From: Bacillota bacterium
GTDB lineage: Bacteria > Bacillota > Clostridia > Acetivibrionales > DTU013
Direction of reading: 5' to 3'
Length of the DNA: 64,000 bases
NCBI GenBank assembly: GCA_023426125.1
Contig: JAFABI010000109.1
Coordinates: forward strand, 1 to 64,000
Part shown: piece after piece, positions 16,877 to 26,525 of the stretch
Layout of the letters: the number at the start of each line of letters is the position of its first letter
Numbering within the stretch: the stretch's first letter is position 1
Position numbers and translations under genes: made by a program
The notes under the pieces: model-generated
Database searches by the model: none
Told to the model about the DNA's origin: nothing
Seen by the model: only the letters and a program-made list of their open reading frames with translations

Positions 16877-17434
16877 TTAAAACAGATGATCTATAAGAAT
16901 CTTAACGCCTATGCCGATTAAAAGGGTCGCTCCCAGCCTGTCAAGGTACTTCCGGAGACGGCTGAAGTTTCTTATCCAGCATCCCAGCAATACACCGCTA
17001 AAGCATAAAACAAGAGTGATAATACCCACATAAATCGAAGGTATCAGCAAGCTGTATCCAAGGGTGGAAATGCTGATCCCTGCGGCAAAAGCATCGATGC
17101 TGGTTGCGACAGCCAGGGTAATCATCAGCTTGAGGTCTGTTAAATCCAGCGGCTTGGATTCCTCAGTTACGGACTCCTTCCACATTCTTATGCCGATAAA
17201 CAGCAGAAGAGCAAAAGCGATCCAGTGATCCACCGGCTCAATCAAGTCCTTGAAGGAAAAACCTGCAAACCATCCCAGCGACAGCATTCCCCACTGGAAA
17301 AAGCCAAACAGGAAGCCCACTTTCAACGCATTCAGATATCGTTTTTGGAGAATGCAAAGCCCGCAGGATACCGATACTGCAAATGCATCCATTGCCAGGC
17401 CCAATGCGATTAAAATGATTACAGCAATACTCAT
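16877..17434 (-). CDS. mntP: Manganese efflux pump
   Basis: A 185-residue membrane protein with six helices arranged as two repeated halves. The paired acidic motifs GLAMDAFAVSVSCG near residue 15 and AVATSIDAFAAGISI near residue 110 identify MntP, which exports Mn(II). Length is normal. It lies behind a yybP-ykoY riboswitch and a consensus promoter, so manganese should switch it on. It is a single-gene unit, convergent with nothing and followed by the chemoreceptor region. Confidence 0.95.
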   Translation of the reverse strand: MSIAVIILIALGLAMDAFAVSVSCGLCILQKRYLNALKVGFLFGFFQWGMLSLGWFAGFSFKDLIEPVDHWIAFALLLFIGIRMWKESVTEESKPLDLTDLKLMITLAVATSIDAFAAGISISTLGYSLLIPSIYVGIITLVLCFSGVLLGCWIRNFSRLRKYLDRLGATLLIGIGVKILIDHLF

Positions 17435-17548
17435 TCCGCTTCTCTCCGGTTTATTTACTATTCTTATGTATTTCCCTTATTTTTATCCGGCCATAAGCTG
17501 TCCCCGCATTTTAAGAAAACGCAAAATAACCCCTACCCCTGCAAAGAA

Positions 17549-17650
17549 GGATAAAGGTCTTACTCTCTATAATGCTTGCCGTCCGGATGGCAGGCCATCG
17601 TACTGACGAACGGCAAAGCCATAAACTTTATGGCGAGTTACTCCCCTTTA
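17549..17650 (-). promoter_or_regulatory. Manganese riboswitch (yybP-ykoY)
   Basis: On the minus strand the element starts AAAGGGGAGTAACTCGCC, continues TTTGCCGTTCGTCAGTACGA, GGCCTGCCATCCGGACGGC and ends GAGAGTAAGACCTTTATCC. The 5' AAAGGGGAGTA block, the CCATCCGG loop and the 3' AAGACCTTT block are the conserved parts of this class. It precedes mntP, the expected target. Confidence 0.93.
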
Positions 17651-17686
17651 CGATCAATCAAGTTGTAAAAGTTCAGTTTGAATTTC

Positions 17687-17715
17687 AATATATAACAGTC
17701 TGAAAGCTTTGTCAA
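17687..17715 (-). promoter_or_regulatory. Promoter of the mntP leader
   Basis: TTGACA (17710-17715) and TATATT (17687-17692) on the minus strand are 17 bases apart, about 37 bases before the riboswitch. Confidence 0.75.
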
Positions 17716-17773
17716 TAGCTTGTTCAATACACTTCATTTGCCAAACACCTGCCGCACATGCTTTGCCGGTGGA

Positions 17774-18634
17774 TCAGCCCTTCAGCCCTCCCACGGACAT
17801 TCCGCTTGTCAGCGTCTTCTGTCCGAAGGCGTAAATGATGGCGGTGGGTATCAGAATGATGACCAGCCCTGCAAATAGCGCGCCCCAGTCGGTGGCATAC
17901 CGCTGGATCTCGTACAGGTTCATCATTCCCACCGGCAAGGTTTTCTTTTCATCCGAGCTTATCAGCGTAAAGGTAAGGTAGTATTCATTAAAAAAGTTGA
18001 AAAAGTTCAGGATGGTAATGGTAATAATCGCCGGCTTGACCATGGGGATGATGATTTTTGTCAAAATGGCCAGGTAGGAGCAGCCGTCGATCATCGCCGC
18101 ATACTCGTATTCCCTTGAGATCCCCTTAATGTACCCTATCAGGAGGAAGGTACTGAAGGGTATCGCGGAAGCCCCCATGATGACGGCCAGAACCACCCTG
18201 TTGTCGGTAAGCCGCAGCTGGTTGACCATCGTAAAGAGCGGGATAAGGATCAGGCTGATCTGGATAAAAAGGCAGGCCATATAAGTATTGCGCACGATGG
18301 ACAAAAATCTCAGCTTGAATTTTGCCAGGATATACGCCGACGGGATTGAGAAAAACAAAAGTACGCTCAGCGCCACAATAACGATGAAAAACGAATTCAG
18401 TGCGTATTCTCCCATCCTTGCCTTTGTAAACGCCCTAACATAATTATCGAAAGCCAGCCCGGCAGGCAAAGTCCATGGGCTGGTCAGAATTTCCTTATTT
18501 GTTTTAAAAGAAGACACGATGTTCCATAAAAGCGGGTAAACCACCAAAAGGGTATTGAGCAGCAGGAACATTCGGGCAAGGATCCTACCAAGGCTTCCTG
18601 CCCAACTTTTCTTTGTTATCACTTTATTCGCCAT
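17774..18634 (-). CDS. Carbohydrate ABC transporter permease (MalG family)
   Basis: A 286-residue inner-membrane permease with six helices. The EAA-type loop for the ATPase is GISREYEYAAMIDGCSYLAILTKIIIPMVKP near residue 165-195, with the conserved AAMIDG...P. The C-terminus GQKTLTSGMSVGGLKG is standard for MalG-type subunits. It follows the MalF-type gene by 11 bases and has AGGATGG before its ATG. With the lipoprotein upstream it forms an importer for a sugar or oligosaccharide. No ATPase gene is present, so it probably shares an MsmK-like ATPase encoded elsewhere. Confidence 0.95.
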   Translation of the reverse strand: MANKVITKKSWAGSLGRILARMFLLLNTLLVVYPLLWNIVSSFKTNKEILTSPWTLPAGLAFDNYVRAFTKARMGEYALNSFFIVIVALSVLLFFSIPSAYILAKFKLRFLSIVRNTYMACLFIQISLILIPLFTMVNQLRLTDNRVVLAVIMGASAIPFSTFLLIGYIKGISREYEYAAMIDGCSYLAILTKIIIPMVKPAIITITILNFFNFFNEYYLTFTLISSDEKKTLPVGMMNLYEIQRYATDWGALFAGLVIILIPTAIIYAFGQKTLTSGMSVGGLKG

Positions 18635-18645
18635 AGTATTCCATC

Positions 18646-19530
18646 CTAATATTCAATATTATCCCGTTCGGTAAGCTTGTTGGAAATCAGTGCAAGCCCA
18701 AAAAGGATGATCATCGCCACCACGGCAATCGCCATGGCATAGCCAAAATTGGCATTGGTAAACGCCTGGTTGTACATGTATAGGAAGATTACCGAGGTGG
18801 AAAGTCCCGGACCGCCGCCGGTCATTACCGTCGTCAGCACAAAGCTGAGGCTTACCACTCCGTTTAGTGCAAAGATAAAGGTAATGCGGATGACCTCCCA
18901 TAAAAAGGGAAAGGTAATTACCGTGAACTTTCTGACCGAGCCCGCCCCTTCCAGGGTAGCTGATTCGTATAGCTCTTCCGGGATCCTGTAGATCCCCGCG
19001 ATATACATGACCATATAATAGCCTGCGGCCTGCCAGACAAGCGTCGCTCCGATGGCCTTCAGCGCAGTCCGGCTGTCGCCCAGCCACATACGGGCCAGTG
19101 AATCCAGTCCTATGGCTTCCAGAAAAGAATTCAGTATGCCGAGATTGGGATTGAAAATGAACGACCAGACAATGCCTACGACAACAAGGGACAGGACGCT
19201 GGGAAAAAAGAACAGGACCCTGTACATCGCTTTTTCCTTAAATTTAGCTTGAGTGACCAGCACTGCAAGGACGATGGAAAAAAACAATGTCACCACCGGT
19301 ACGACCAGCATCAGCATCAAGGTGTTTTTCAGAGAAATTATGAAATTGTCATCCTTCAACAGGTACAGAAAGTTTTCCAGTCCGATAAAGGACGGGTTCT
19401 GGGAAAGGGCCGTAGCATTAAAAAAGGACATGTACAGGACTTTCGCAGCAGGATAGATTATGATCAGCAAGACCAGCAGAAAGCCCGGCACAAGGCCGAA
19501 AAATATAAAAAGGTTACGGTTTTTATTCAT
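18646..19530 (-). CDS. Carbohydrate ABC transporter permease (MalF family)
   Basis: A 294-residue permease if started at the ATG at 19530, which has GGAG nine bases upstream; an in-frame GTG 15 bases earlier overlaps that site. Six membrane helices are visible, and the EAA loop is IPEELYESATLEGAGSVRKFTVITFPFL near residues 190-215. It pairs with the MalG-type subunit just downstream. A strong hairpin between the binding-protein gene and this gene probably lowers permease expression relative to the binding protein. Confidence 0.95.
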   Translation of the reverse strand: MNKNRNLFIFFGLVPGFLLVLLIIIYPAAKVLYMSFFNATALSQNPSFIGLENFLYLLKDDNFIISLKNTLMLMLVVPVVTLFFSIVLAVLVTQAKFKEKAMYRVLFFFPSVLSLVVVGIVWSFIFNPNLGILNSFLEAIGLDSLARMWLGDSRTALKAIGATLVWQAAGYYMVMYIAGIYRIPEELYESATLEGAGSVRKFTVITFPFLWEVIRITFIFALNGVVSLSFVLTTVMTGGGPGLSTSVIFLYMYNQAFTNANFGYAMAIAVVAMIILFGLALISNKLTERDNIEY

Positions 19531-19623
19531 GATCGTTGTCTCCACATCCCTGTCAGTATCAGCCGTTGGCCGGCAGATGCCGGCGAAGGCTGCTTCACAG
19601 GAAGATTCGGTTTTTCCTGAAAA

Positions 19624-19649
19624 CTGGTGAAGAGAAATCTCTTCACCAG
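19624..19649 (-). terminator. Intercistronic hairpin after the binding-protein gene
   Basis: On the minus strand CTGGTGAAGAG and CTCTTCACCAG form an 11-bp perfect stem followed by TTTTC. It sits between binding-protein and permease genes, a usual place for a partial terminator or mRNA stabiliser. Confidence 0.7.
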
Positions 19650-19673
19650 CATCAGGTCTTTCATTATTTTATC

Positions 19674-21098
19674 CTACTGCTGTTGTGCTTTTGCTTCGTC
19701 ATCTCTGATCTGCTTCATAGCCTTTTCGACATTGTCCATCCACTGGTCGACCGTCATCTGTCCGTTCATCACCTGCGTCACACACTTGTCGAACACTTCC
19801 TGGCTCATATTGACCTTGCTGCCTTCCGGAAGTGTTTTCCAGTCTGCAAGCAGCGGAAGTACGCCCTTCTCGAACATTGCGAAGAAATTGTAAAGGCTAG
19901 GTGAAATGATGGGCTTGCACAATTCAAGCGCGCCTTTTACAGGAAGAAGCCCTTTTGCTTTTTCCGCATTGATTTTCATCGCCTCGTCGGTATACTGATA
20001 TTTGAGGAATTCCTTTGCAAGCTCGGGATTCGGCGCTCTTAAAGGAATGGCGAGAGTTTCCACACCAATCCAGGCATATGTCGGATCGGTAGCAGTCAAG
20101 ACCGGAGCGGGAGTAATTCCGAATTGGAACCCATCTTCCCTCGGAGCATCGGCCATTTCGCCTTCCATCCATCCGCCGTTGGGAATGAACAGAGCCTTGC
20201 CCATCATCATATCGGCCTGGGACTGGGTATGGTTCAGAGCAACCGTGCCTTTCATAAGGTAACCTTTATTGGCGATATCCTGTATGTTTTGCAGGACTTT
20301 CTTCACCGTGTCGTTCTTGAAGGAACCCTCTTCATAATTGAAAATTTTCTTCATTCCTTCCTCCCCGACAGCGCCTGCAATGGCCGGCCAGAGTATTTCT
20401 TCCAGGTATCCCGGGTAAATCCCCTGGTAGGTGAACAAGGCCCTGTTATCCGCCTTTGCCGTTTCACCGAGGGCAAAGAAATCATCCCAGGTCTTAGGCA
20501 GGCTCAGATTCTTCTTTGTAAAGTAATCCACGTTGTACACCAGGCCCATCGTGCTGTAATAGAAGGGCGCGCAGTATATCTTGCCGTCCTGGTAGGGAGC
20601 ACACCTTGTCGTGCTTAAGAAACCGGGAAGTATAATATCCTTGAGGTTTTCGTCCTTGTCCAGCGCTTTTTCGTCGAACACCGCCGTCAAATCATAAAAT
20701 GCCTTTTCCTTTGCCAGGGCTTCCATGATTCCCGAAGAATCTCCGAAATTCAGGTAAATAATATCCGGTGTCAGTCCTGCCACCATCTTTGGCCTTAAGA
20801 CCTCACCGATCTTGGGACTGATGGTCAGGTTGACCTTTACCCCATACTTCTGTTCAAACTGCGGGATGATGGCATCCCAGTACTCCCTGCCATAGCCGCC
20901 CTGGAACGCATAAAAATCAAGCGTTTTGTTGGAAAACTTCTCCGTTTCGGCTTGCGTTGCCGTTCCCGTCGTCTGTGCAGCGCTCTGCGATGTCTCTCCG
21001 CCGGTCGCCTGCTGGGAGCCTCCGCACGCGGCAAAGACAACTGCGAGCAAAGCGACGGCGCAGATAAGCGACAGCAGCCTGATGAATCTTTTTCTCAT
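19674..21098 (-). CDS. Extracellular sugar-binding lipoprotein of an ABC importer
   Basis: A 474-residue family 1 solute-binding protein. I start it at the ATG at 21098 (MRKRFIRLLSLICAVA...), which has GGAGGGG 6 bases upstream; an 18-residue in-frame extension is not needed. The lipobox is VVFAACGG, so the mature Cys is lipidated and the protein is held on the outer face of the membrane. A Gln/Thr/Ala-rich linker follows. Typical binding-protein segments are PDIIYLNFGDSSGIMEALAKEK and MMGKALFIPNGGWMEGEMAD. The ligand is unknown; the YesMN-type regulators upstream suggest plant-wall saccharides (inference). Confidence 0.94.
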   Translation of the reverse strand: MRKRFIRLLSLICAVALLAVVFAACGGSQQATGGETSQSAAQTTGTATQAETEKFSNKTLDFYAFQGGYGREYWDAIIPQFEQKYGVKVNLTISPKIGEVLRPKMVAGLTPDIIYLNFGDSSGIMEALAKEKAFYDLTAVFDEKALDKDENLKDIILPGFLSTTRCAPYQDGKIYCAPFYYSTMGLVYNVDYFTKKNLSLPKTWDDFFALGETAKADNRALFTYQGIYPGYLEEILWPAIAGAVGEEGMKKIFNYEEGSFKNDTVKKVLQNIQDIANKGYLMKGTVALNHTQSQADMMMGKALFIPNGGWMEGEMADAPREDGFQFGITPAPVLTATDPTYAWIGVETLAIPLRAPNPELAKEFLKYQYTDEAMKINAEKAKGLLPVKGALELCKPIISPSLYNFFAMFEKGVLPLLADWKTLPEGSKVNMSQEVFDKCVTQVMNGQMTVDQWMDNVEKAMKQIRDDEAKAQQQ

Positions 21099-21243
21099 TT
21101 TACACCCCTCCAATGAATGATAAAGATTTGCAATCCTCCTTGATTCGGGCACTCCCCAATGAACTGCTCGCTTTCATACTAGCATACGGATAATTTCCTT
21201 GGAATGGAGGAGAGTTACCAATGCATGTAATAAATTTACTTTT

Positions 21244-22866
21244 TCAGCGCCCTCTTCCCAGCATCCTCTTTTTATAGTCCGTCGGGCTGATACCGTGGTA
21301 CTTGTTGAAAATCTTGCTGAAATAGAAAGGGTCAATGACTCCCACTGCCGCGGCTACATCCTTGATGGAGGCATCCGGCTTTTTCAGGAATTCGCCTGCC
21401 CTCTCCATCCGGATATTATTGAGAAAATTCATCAGGCTTTGCCCGGTCTCTTTTTTGAACATTCTGCAAAGGTAGCTCTCGTTCAGGTTTACCTGCCGGG
21501 CAATATCGTTAAGGCTGATTTTCCTGTCATAATTCTTATTCAGGTATTCCGTGATGAGCGTGATTTCCTTTCTGTGTCTTTGCTTCCTTTCCTCCTCGAT
21601 TTCCCTGCCGAGGCATTTCATAGCATGGATAAATCTGTTTTTAACCCCTGTGATGGTTTCCGATTTCAGCACTTCCTCCTCAAACCCTTTCCTGAATGCG
21701 TCTTCCTGCCTGCCGGATTCCAGAAGGGCTTTTTCCAGCCCATCCGTCATCTGCAGGATTTGTTTTTTCAGTTCCGAAGATTCAAAATTTTCCTCGGCGG
21801 CACAGCCCAAATACCTTTCCACTTCCGCACAGGCTTGCTCAACCTCGTTGAATTCCAGAAGCCGCTGCAGCGTTTTCCCCGCCTTTCCGGACAAATCCGC
21901 CAATGCCTCCGGAGTCCCTCTCTTCAGCGGGAGCTCCACTTTGATAACGGAACCAAAGCCGGTGTAGAATCTTATATCTGCGTATTCCGTACATAATTTG
22001 AACATCTCTCGCATACCCGTATAGCCTTGAAATTCTTTGCCAACCACAATACTCACCGTAATGTTAAGGTAGGTTTTTATTGAGCGGGATATGTTTACGG
22101 CCGATTGAAAGGCCTTATCGTTCAGTTCGGAAGCGTCTCCCGCAGGAATGATCGCGGCGGACCTGTCCGGGCTTATTTCTACGACCTCCATGCCGGGCTT
22201 GTTCCCGATGATTTCAAAGATGATGTTGGCGACGGAAAAAGACAGAAGCTTCCTGTCGCTGATCAATGTGTTGGCATTGGAGCCGTCAAAGGGTTCGAGC
22301 AGGATATAAAGCAAATAAAAGTTCCTGTAGTCACACTCAATACCAAGCAGTTTTGCGCTCTGGGAAGCCTTCTGCAAATCAAATGTCTCCTCTGTCAGCA
22401 GTTCTTTTAAAAAAATTGATTTCAGCGCCTCCCTGCTTTCATTTAAACGGATCTTTTCCACCAGCTTCTTTTCATTTCTGTACTTTTCCTCGGAGATTTC
22501 ACCGGCAATCTCCTGCATCATTGACACAAAATCCTCGGATTTGAGGGTCAGCTTCAGGATATAATCATAGATGCCCAGCTTCATGGCTTCCCTGACAAGC
22601 TCGAACTCCCCGTAATTGCTCAGCACGATGATCTTTCCGCCATATCCGTTTTCCTTGAGTTTTTTTATCAGGGCGATCCCGTCCATTTTCGGCATTTTCA
22701 GGTCGGTGATCAAGACCTCCGGACAATGCTTTTCCACCATGGAAAGTGCCGATAGGCCGTCCGCCGCCCCTCCTACAACCAGAAAACCATATTCTTCCCA
22801 ATGGATAAGGGTTTTTAATGCGATCCTGACAATTTTCTCATCATCTACAATCAGAACCTTGTACAT
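21244..22866 (-). CDS. YesN-type response regulator with AraC output
   Basis: A 540-residue regulator. The receiver domain occupies residues 1-120 (YKVLIVDDEKIVRIALKTLI; phospho-acceptor Asp in VLITDLKMPKMDGIALI, residue about 55). A long middle region follows, and the last 100 residues form an AraC DNA-binding domain (ISLNDIARQVNLNESYLCRMFK and IKDVAAAVGVIDPFYFSKIF). Its ATG directly follows the stop codon of the kinase gene and has GGGGG upstream. It should activate the importer genes immediately downstream when the partner kinase is stimulated. Confidence 0.95.
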   Translation of the reverse strand: MYKVLIVDDEKIVRIALKTLIHWEEYGFLVVGGAADGLSALSMVEKHCPEVLITDLKMPKMDGIALIKKLKENGYGGKIIVLSNYGEFELVREAMKLGIYDYILKLTLKSEDFVSMMQEIAGEISEEKYRNEKKLVEKIRLNESREALKSIFLKELLTEETFDLQKASQSAKLLGIECDYRNFYLLYILLEPFDGSNANTLISDRKLLSFSVANIIFEIIGNKPGMEVVEISPDRSAAIIPAGDASELNDKAFQSAVNISRSIKTYLNITVSIVVGKEFQGYTGMREMFKLCTEYADIRFYTGFGSVIKVELPLKRGTPEALADLSGKAGKTLQRLLEFNEVEQACAEVERYLGCAAEENFESSELKKQILQMTDGLEKALLESGRQEDAFRKGFEEEVLKSETITGVKNRFIHAMKCLGREIEEERKQRHRKEITLITEYLNKNYDRKISLNDIARQVNLNESYLCRMFKKETGQSLMNFLNNIRMERAGEFLKKPDASIKDVAAAVGVIDPFYFSKIFNKYHGISPTDYKKRMLGRGR

Positions 22867-24756
22867 CTACTGTTCCCCCTGTTCTGTCATATACGGGACG
22901 GAGACTGTCACAACCGTCCCCCATCCAACACCGCTATCGATATCCAGGCCATATTCATCGCCGAAATTCATGCGTATCCGTTCCTGTACATTCCAGATAC
23001 CAATGCTTGAGAGCTTGTGTTTTTTCTTGTCGTCGTCATTGAATATTTCCATAGTGCCCGGATCAAAGCCTATCCCGTTGTCGGCAATTTGAATGATCAG
23101 TGCATCCTCGTTTCTGCTGCAGGAGATGGTGATGCTGCCCTGATAATCGATCCCTTCGAATCCGTGGATTACCGAATTCTCAGCGATAGGCTGCAGGATG
23201 AATTTCAGAACAAGACAGTCCAGGAGCTCTTCACCAATCAGGAATCTGGTTTCAAAAAGATTGCCATACCTTATTTTCTGGATCATGAGGTAGTTTTCAA
23301 TATTCTTCATTTCCTCCTTGAGAGTCACCATGCTGTTTTCATCGATAATGGTATTCTTCAGGATTTCGGCAAGGGCTCCAAGTCCGTCGCTGACACTGTC
23401 GGCCCGGCACATCATGGCGGTCCATTTCAGTGAATTCAGCGTATTGAACAGGAAATGCGGGTTTATCTGCGCCTGGAGCATCTGGATTTCCGTTTTGCGT
23501 TTAATGATCTGCTCTTTCTTTACGGTCTCTATAAGGTTGCTGACCTGCTCCACGGCAATATCGAAGCGCTGGGAGAGGTATCCTATTTCATCTGTTGTCC
23601 CGTCATGGGTCCTTATGTTAAAATCCCCTTTGCTTATGGCTCCTGTTGATGCCACCATTCTTTTTAACGGACTTATGATGCTGCAATAAATCAATACGGT
23701 AAGCGCAACGGCAAAAAGCAAAAAAGCCCCTCCCAGCATCAGCATGGATTTGCGGAATCCGGATGCTTCGGCATTTATGTAGGAATAGGGTATGGCCGCA
23801 ATCTGGTACCATTTTGAATAACTATTGAAAGTATAGGCAACCAGGAAATTTTCATGACCGAAAGAGGACTGGAAAACGTAGTTCCCTTCCTTTTCATTGT
23901 CAAGCATTTCCCGGACCAGCTGCTTGTTGTAGTATTCCTCTCCGGGTCTAAGGCTGGGGATGTTTCCGGACATTACAGTCCCGTTCCCGTCGATGATAAA
24001 AAGCTCGCTGCCCGTGCCCAGATTAATGTCGGCAAAAACTTTCTTCGAAAAGTACAATTCATCGATGCCCACAACAAAGTATCCCAGGTTTTGGGAATAA
24101 CTGTTCTTGTTGATGATTCTCCTGCACATGATCATGCAGTCGGTCCCCCGGATCGTCCTGGCATGGGTCCAGACATCATACCCGTCATTCCGGTCCAGGA
24201 GGGCAATGAGCCTGTCCCTGTCCTTTTCCCACAGCTGGTCGTACCCCAGGTCAAAAAAAGTATCGCCGTCCATTGTGTAAATGCTTAAAAGGCTGGTGCC
24301 ACTCAAATAAGTAGTGAAATATTTGCCTAAAAGCTCATCCACGATTCTCCTGGAAGTCCCGAAATTAGATGTATATGCCGTACTGTCGTACTCCAGCAGA
24401 CCATCCTGAACCAGATCACTGTATGCCATCTGATTGCAGAATTCTTCATATCTGGCCAGTTCCGCCCGTATGCTTTTGTCCGTCTGATTAAGAAACTGCA
24501 GGGAAGACGCACTTATTTTGGAGGTCAATGCATCCGAGGTGTATACCGAGGAATACAGGCTGACCGTTAGAAGCGGCAGGATGGAAGCAAAAATAAAGGA
24601 TACCAGAAGCCGTTTTTGAATACTTATTTTCCGGATAAGAAAAATAAAGTTCCAGAACCTTTGCTTGAAAAAGCTGCCGCCGGCATGCAGCAGTCTGCGC
24701 AAAACATGCCCTTTGCCTGCGCTGCCGTGAGCTGTTACCGCATTATCATGAAACAT
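22867..24756 (-). CDS. YesM-type sensor histidine kinase
   Basis: A 629-residue membrane kinase when started at the ATG at 24756, which lies 7 bases after GGGGGA; a TTG 15 bases earlier overlaps that site. Two membrane helices near residues 52-75 and 335-360 flank a large extracellular dCache-like sensor. A HAMP segment follows (MVASTGAISKGDFNIRTHD). The catalytic part has the His_kinase motif MLQAQINPHFLFNTLNSLKW, with the phospho-accepting His, and an ATPase domain with IADNGIGFDPG and SSIGIWNVQERI. It forms an operon with the response regulator and probably senses sugar-loaded binding protein. Confidence 0.94.
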   Translation of the reverse strand: MFHDNAVTAHGSAGKGHVLRRLLHAGGSFFKQRFWNFIFLIRKISIQKRLLVSFIFASILPLLTVSLYSSVYTSDALTSKISASSLQFLNQTDKSIRAELARYEEFCNQMAYSDLVQDGLLEYDSTAYTSNFGTSRRIVDELLGKYFTTYLSGTSLLSIYTMDGDTFFDLGYDQLWEKDRDRLIALLDRNDGYDVWTHARTIRGTDCMIMCRRIINKNSYSQNLGYFVVGIDELYFSKKVFADINLGTGSELFIIDGNGTVMSGNIPSLRPGEEYYNKQLVREMLDNEKEGNYVFQSSFGHENFLVAYTFNSYSKWYQIAAIPYSYINAEASGFRKSMLMLGGAFLLFAVALTVLIYCSIISPLKRMVASTGAISKGDFNIRTHDGTTDEIGYLSQRFDIAVEQVSNLIETVKKEQIIKRKTEIQMLQAQINPHFLFNTLNSLKWTAMMCRADSVSDGLGALAEILKNTIIDENSMVTLKEEMKNIENYLMIQKIRYGNLFETRFLIGEELLDCLVLKFILQPIAENSVIHGFEGIDYQGSITISCSRNEDALIIQIADNGIGFDPGTMEIFNDDDKKKHKLSSIGIWNVQERIRMNFGDEYGLDIDSGVGWGTVVTVSVPYMTEQGEQ

Positions 24757-24926
24757 CAGACGTTCCCCCAATTACACTGATATGATAATTCATTAAGCAC
24801 TGGTAATAAATGTTTAAATTAAATTATATCATCAAATGTATCTTTTTTGATATAGATGGAGATTAAGCATTTTTACCTTTTCATGTATTATGTTGACTTA
24901 TTGAATTTTACCCTCTTGAGAAGACT

Positions 24927-25262
24927 ATGGGGGCACGCTCTGCAGGACTGCTGGATTATTTCAACGAAAGCGCATTCAAACCCAACCAGGCAATTGCCCG
25001 TGAAGAAATGGCCTCCATTCTGGCAGCGGTGCTGGTATACGAAAAGGCAGCCTATCCCGGAAACGGCAGACCTCATCAAGAAATTTGCCAATTTTGATAT
25101 GATGGACACCTCTTACTGACCAGTATCGAGCTGGTAAACCGCTTGGAGATCATGAATGGTATTCCCTACAATCTCTTCAGCCCCAAAGGTGTCGCCACCC
25201 GCGCACAGGCGGCCACGGTACCGCTCAGGTCGGTGGAAGCCCTCGGGATGATTGACAAGTAA
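24927..25262 (+). pseudogene. Decayed S-layer homology (SLH) protein fragment
   Basis: Two SLH-type segments can be read in different frames: AFKPNQAIAREEMASILAAV, then after a frameshift LIKKFANFDMMDTSY and a stop, and finally IELVNRLEIMNGIPYNLFSP with ATRAQAATVPLRSVEALGMI before a TAA at 25260. The pattern F.P...ITR.E.A.I is the SLH repeat core. Frame changes and missing parts show that it no longer encodes a protein. In relatives such domains anchor enzymes to the cell wall. Confidence 0.7.
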
Positions 25263-25297
25263 GACCTGTCATTCCAATCAGACGTAACACAAAGAAG

Positions 25298-25333
25298 GAG
25301 CTGCAACAGAACGTCGTTTCTGCTGCAGCTCCT
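25298..25333. terminator. Terminator between the SLH remnant and the UroD-like gene
   Basis: GGAGCTGCAACAGAACG and the complementary CGTTTCTGCTGCAGCTCC form a long stem. CTTTT follows on the plus strand and TTCTTTG on the minus strand, so it can act for the UroD-like gene. Confidence 0.75.
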
Positions 25334-25342
25334 TTTCCACTT

Positions 25343-26353
25343 TCAGTATTTATTCCACTCGTCATAAACCGCTTCAATATTTTCCTTCGGATCCTTTACC
25401 CCCCATTCGCACTGGGCGATCACGCCTGTCCGCTTGCCTTTGAGCAGTGCTTTGGCTACACGCCCCACGGCATTGCGCACATCTGTGACCGTTCCGAAAG
25501 GTAGGATATTCTGCCGGTCAATTTCGCCCCAAAAGGTTATTTTGCCTGCATATAACTCACCCAGCTTTTCCATGTCCATGCAGAACAGCTGTGAATTCAA
25601 AGCATCCACGCCAATTTCTACAAGATCGGGATAAATGGCTTCAATGTTTCCGTCTGAATGGAAAAATACGTATTTTCCTTTCTTGTGAAGGATATCGCAA
25701 TAATCCTTGTATAAGGGTTTATAAAATTCTCTCCATAGTTTGGGCGAGATCAGCAGGGTTTTCTGGGTCCCCCAGTCATCCATGAAGCTAACGCCGTCCA
25801 CATCGGTGCCAGCCCACATTTCCATCTCCCTGACAGAGAATTCATGGAGCATGTCTCGCAGCTTAAATACTTCTTTATTGCCATAGGCCAAATCCATAAA
25901 GAGGTTTTCGGTGCCGCGCAAAAACTGCATCCTCTCAAAAGGCCGCGTTTCAGTCCCCGCCAATATGAATCTGTCCGATTGGGCACAGGTTTTATTCACC
26001 TGTGACAGATCCGCCTCATCAAGGAGCTCCCATGGCAATGCATAGCTGTCCAGCGCCGACCAGTCCGCCAGCGGATATTCCTTCACCTCGCCTATGACGC
26101 CCGGCTCGCCTACATACCAGACAGATCCCCATGCATCGACATTCACTCCCACTTTGGCAGAGTCCCCCTTGCAGCGTATACCGCGGCCGTAGCTGCAGAC
26201 AGGTCCGCCGAAGTCCCCGGGAAACTTACCGATAACCTCGTTAAATTCCTGCTTTCTGTAATCCATCACACCAGGTAAGGCCCAAAGCGTCCTTGGCAGC
26301 CTGTCGACCTCTTCCTGCTTCAATACTTTTTTTACTCTGTCCCTCGAATTCAT
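25343..26353 (-). CDS. Uroporphyrinogen decarboxylase-family protein
   Basis: A 336-residue TIM-barrel protein when started at the ATG at 26353, which has GGGGGA five bases upstream. The opening NSRDRVKKVLKQEEVDRLPR is typical of the UroD/MtaA superfamily, as are DVDGVSFMDDWGTQKTLLIS, LWREFYKPLYKD, GKYVFFHSDGNIEAIYPDLV and the C-terminal KENIEAVYDEW. True HemE residues for porphyrin binding are not obvious, and no haem genes are near. Members next to AraC regulators are often sugar-linked proteins of unknown reaction or corrinoid methyltransferases. The following upstream gene is an AraC regulator in the same direction. Confidence 0.85.
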   Translation of the reverse strand: MNSRDRVKKVLKQEEVDRLPRTLWALPGVMDYRKQEFNEVIGKFPGDFGGPVCSYGRGIRCKGDSAKVGVNVDAWGSVWYVGEPGVIGEVKEYPLADWSALDSYALPWELLDEADLSQVNKTCAQSDRFILAGTETRPFERMQFLRGTENLFMDLAYGNKEVFKLRDMLHEFSVREMEMWAGTDVDGVSFMDDWGTQKTLLISPKLWREFYKPLYKDYCDILHKKGKYVFFHSDGNIEAIYPDLVEIGVDALNSQLFCMDMEKLGELYAGKITFWGEIDRQNILPFGTVTDVRNAVGRVAKALLKGKRTGVIAQCEWGVKDPKENIEAVYDEWNKY

Positions 26354-26525
26354 CCGGATCCCCCTTTTTTGACCGCCGTCATAATCATCCGCAAAGCTTT
26401 CCAGGCCGGAATTCACCGGAGAAAAGACCGGATTGCCGCATGGGAAAGCTGTACATCTAAATTATATCAGCTGCTGTCCCGGGGAGTTTCAAAATTCTAT
26501 CATGATTTTCACAAATCCTTGCATC

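Noticed and set aside
25343..26353. True haem-pathway uroporphyrinogen decarboxylase (HemE)
   Set aside because: No haem genes nearby and the porphyrin-site pattern is not evident; the wider UroD superfamily is a safer call.
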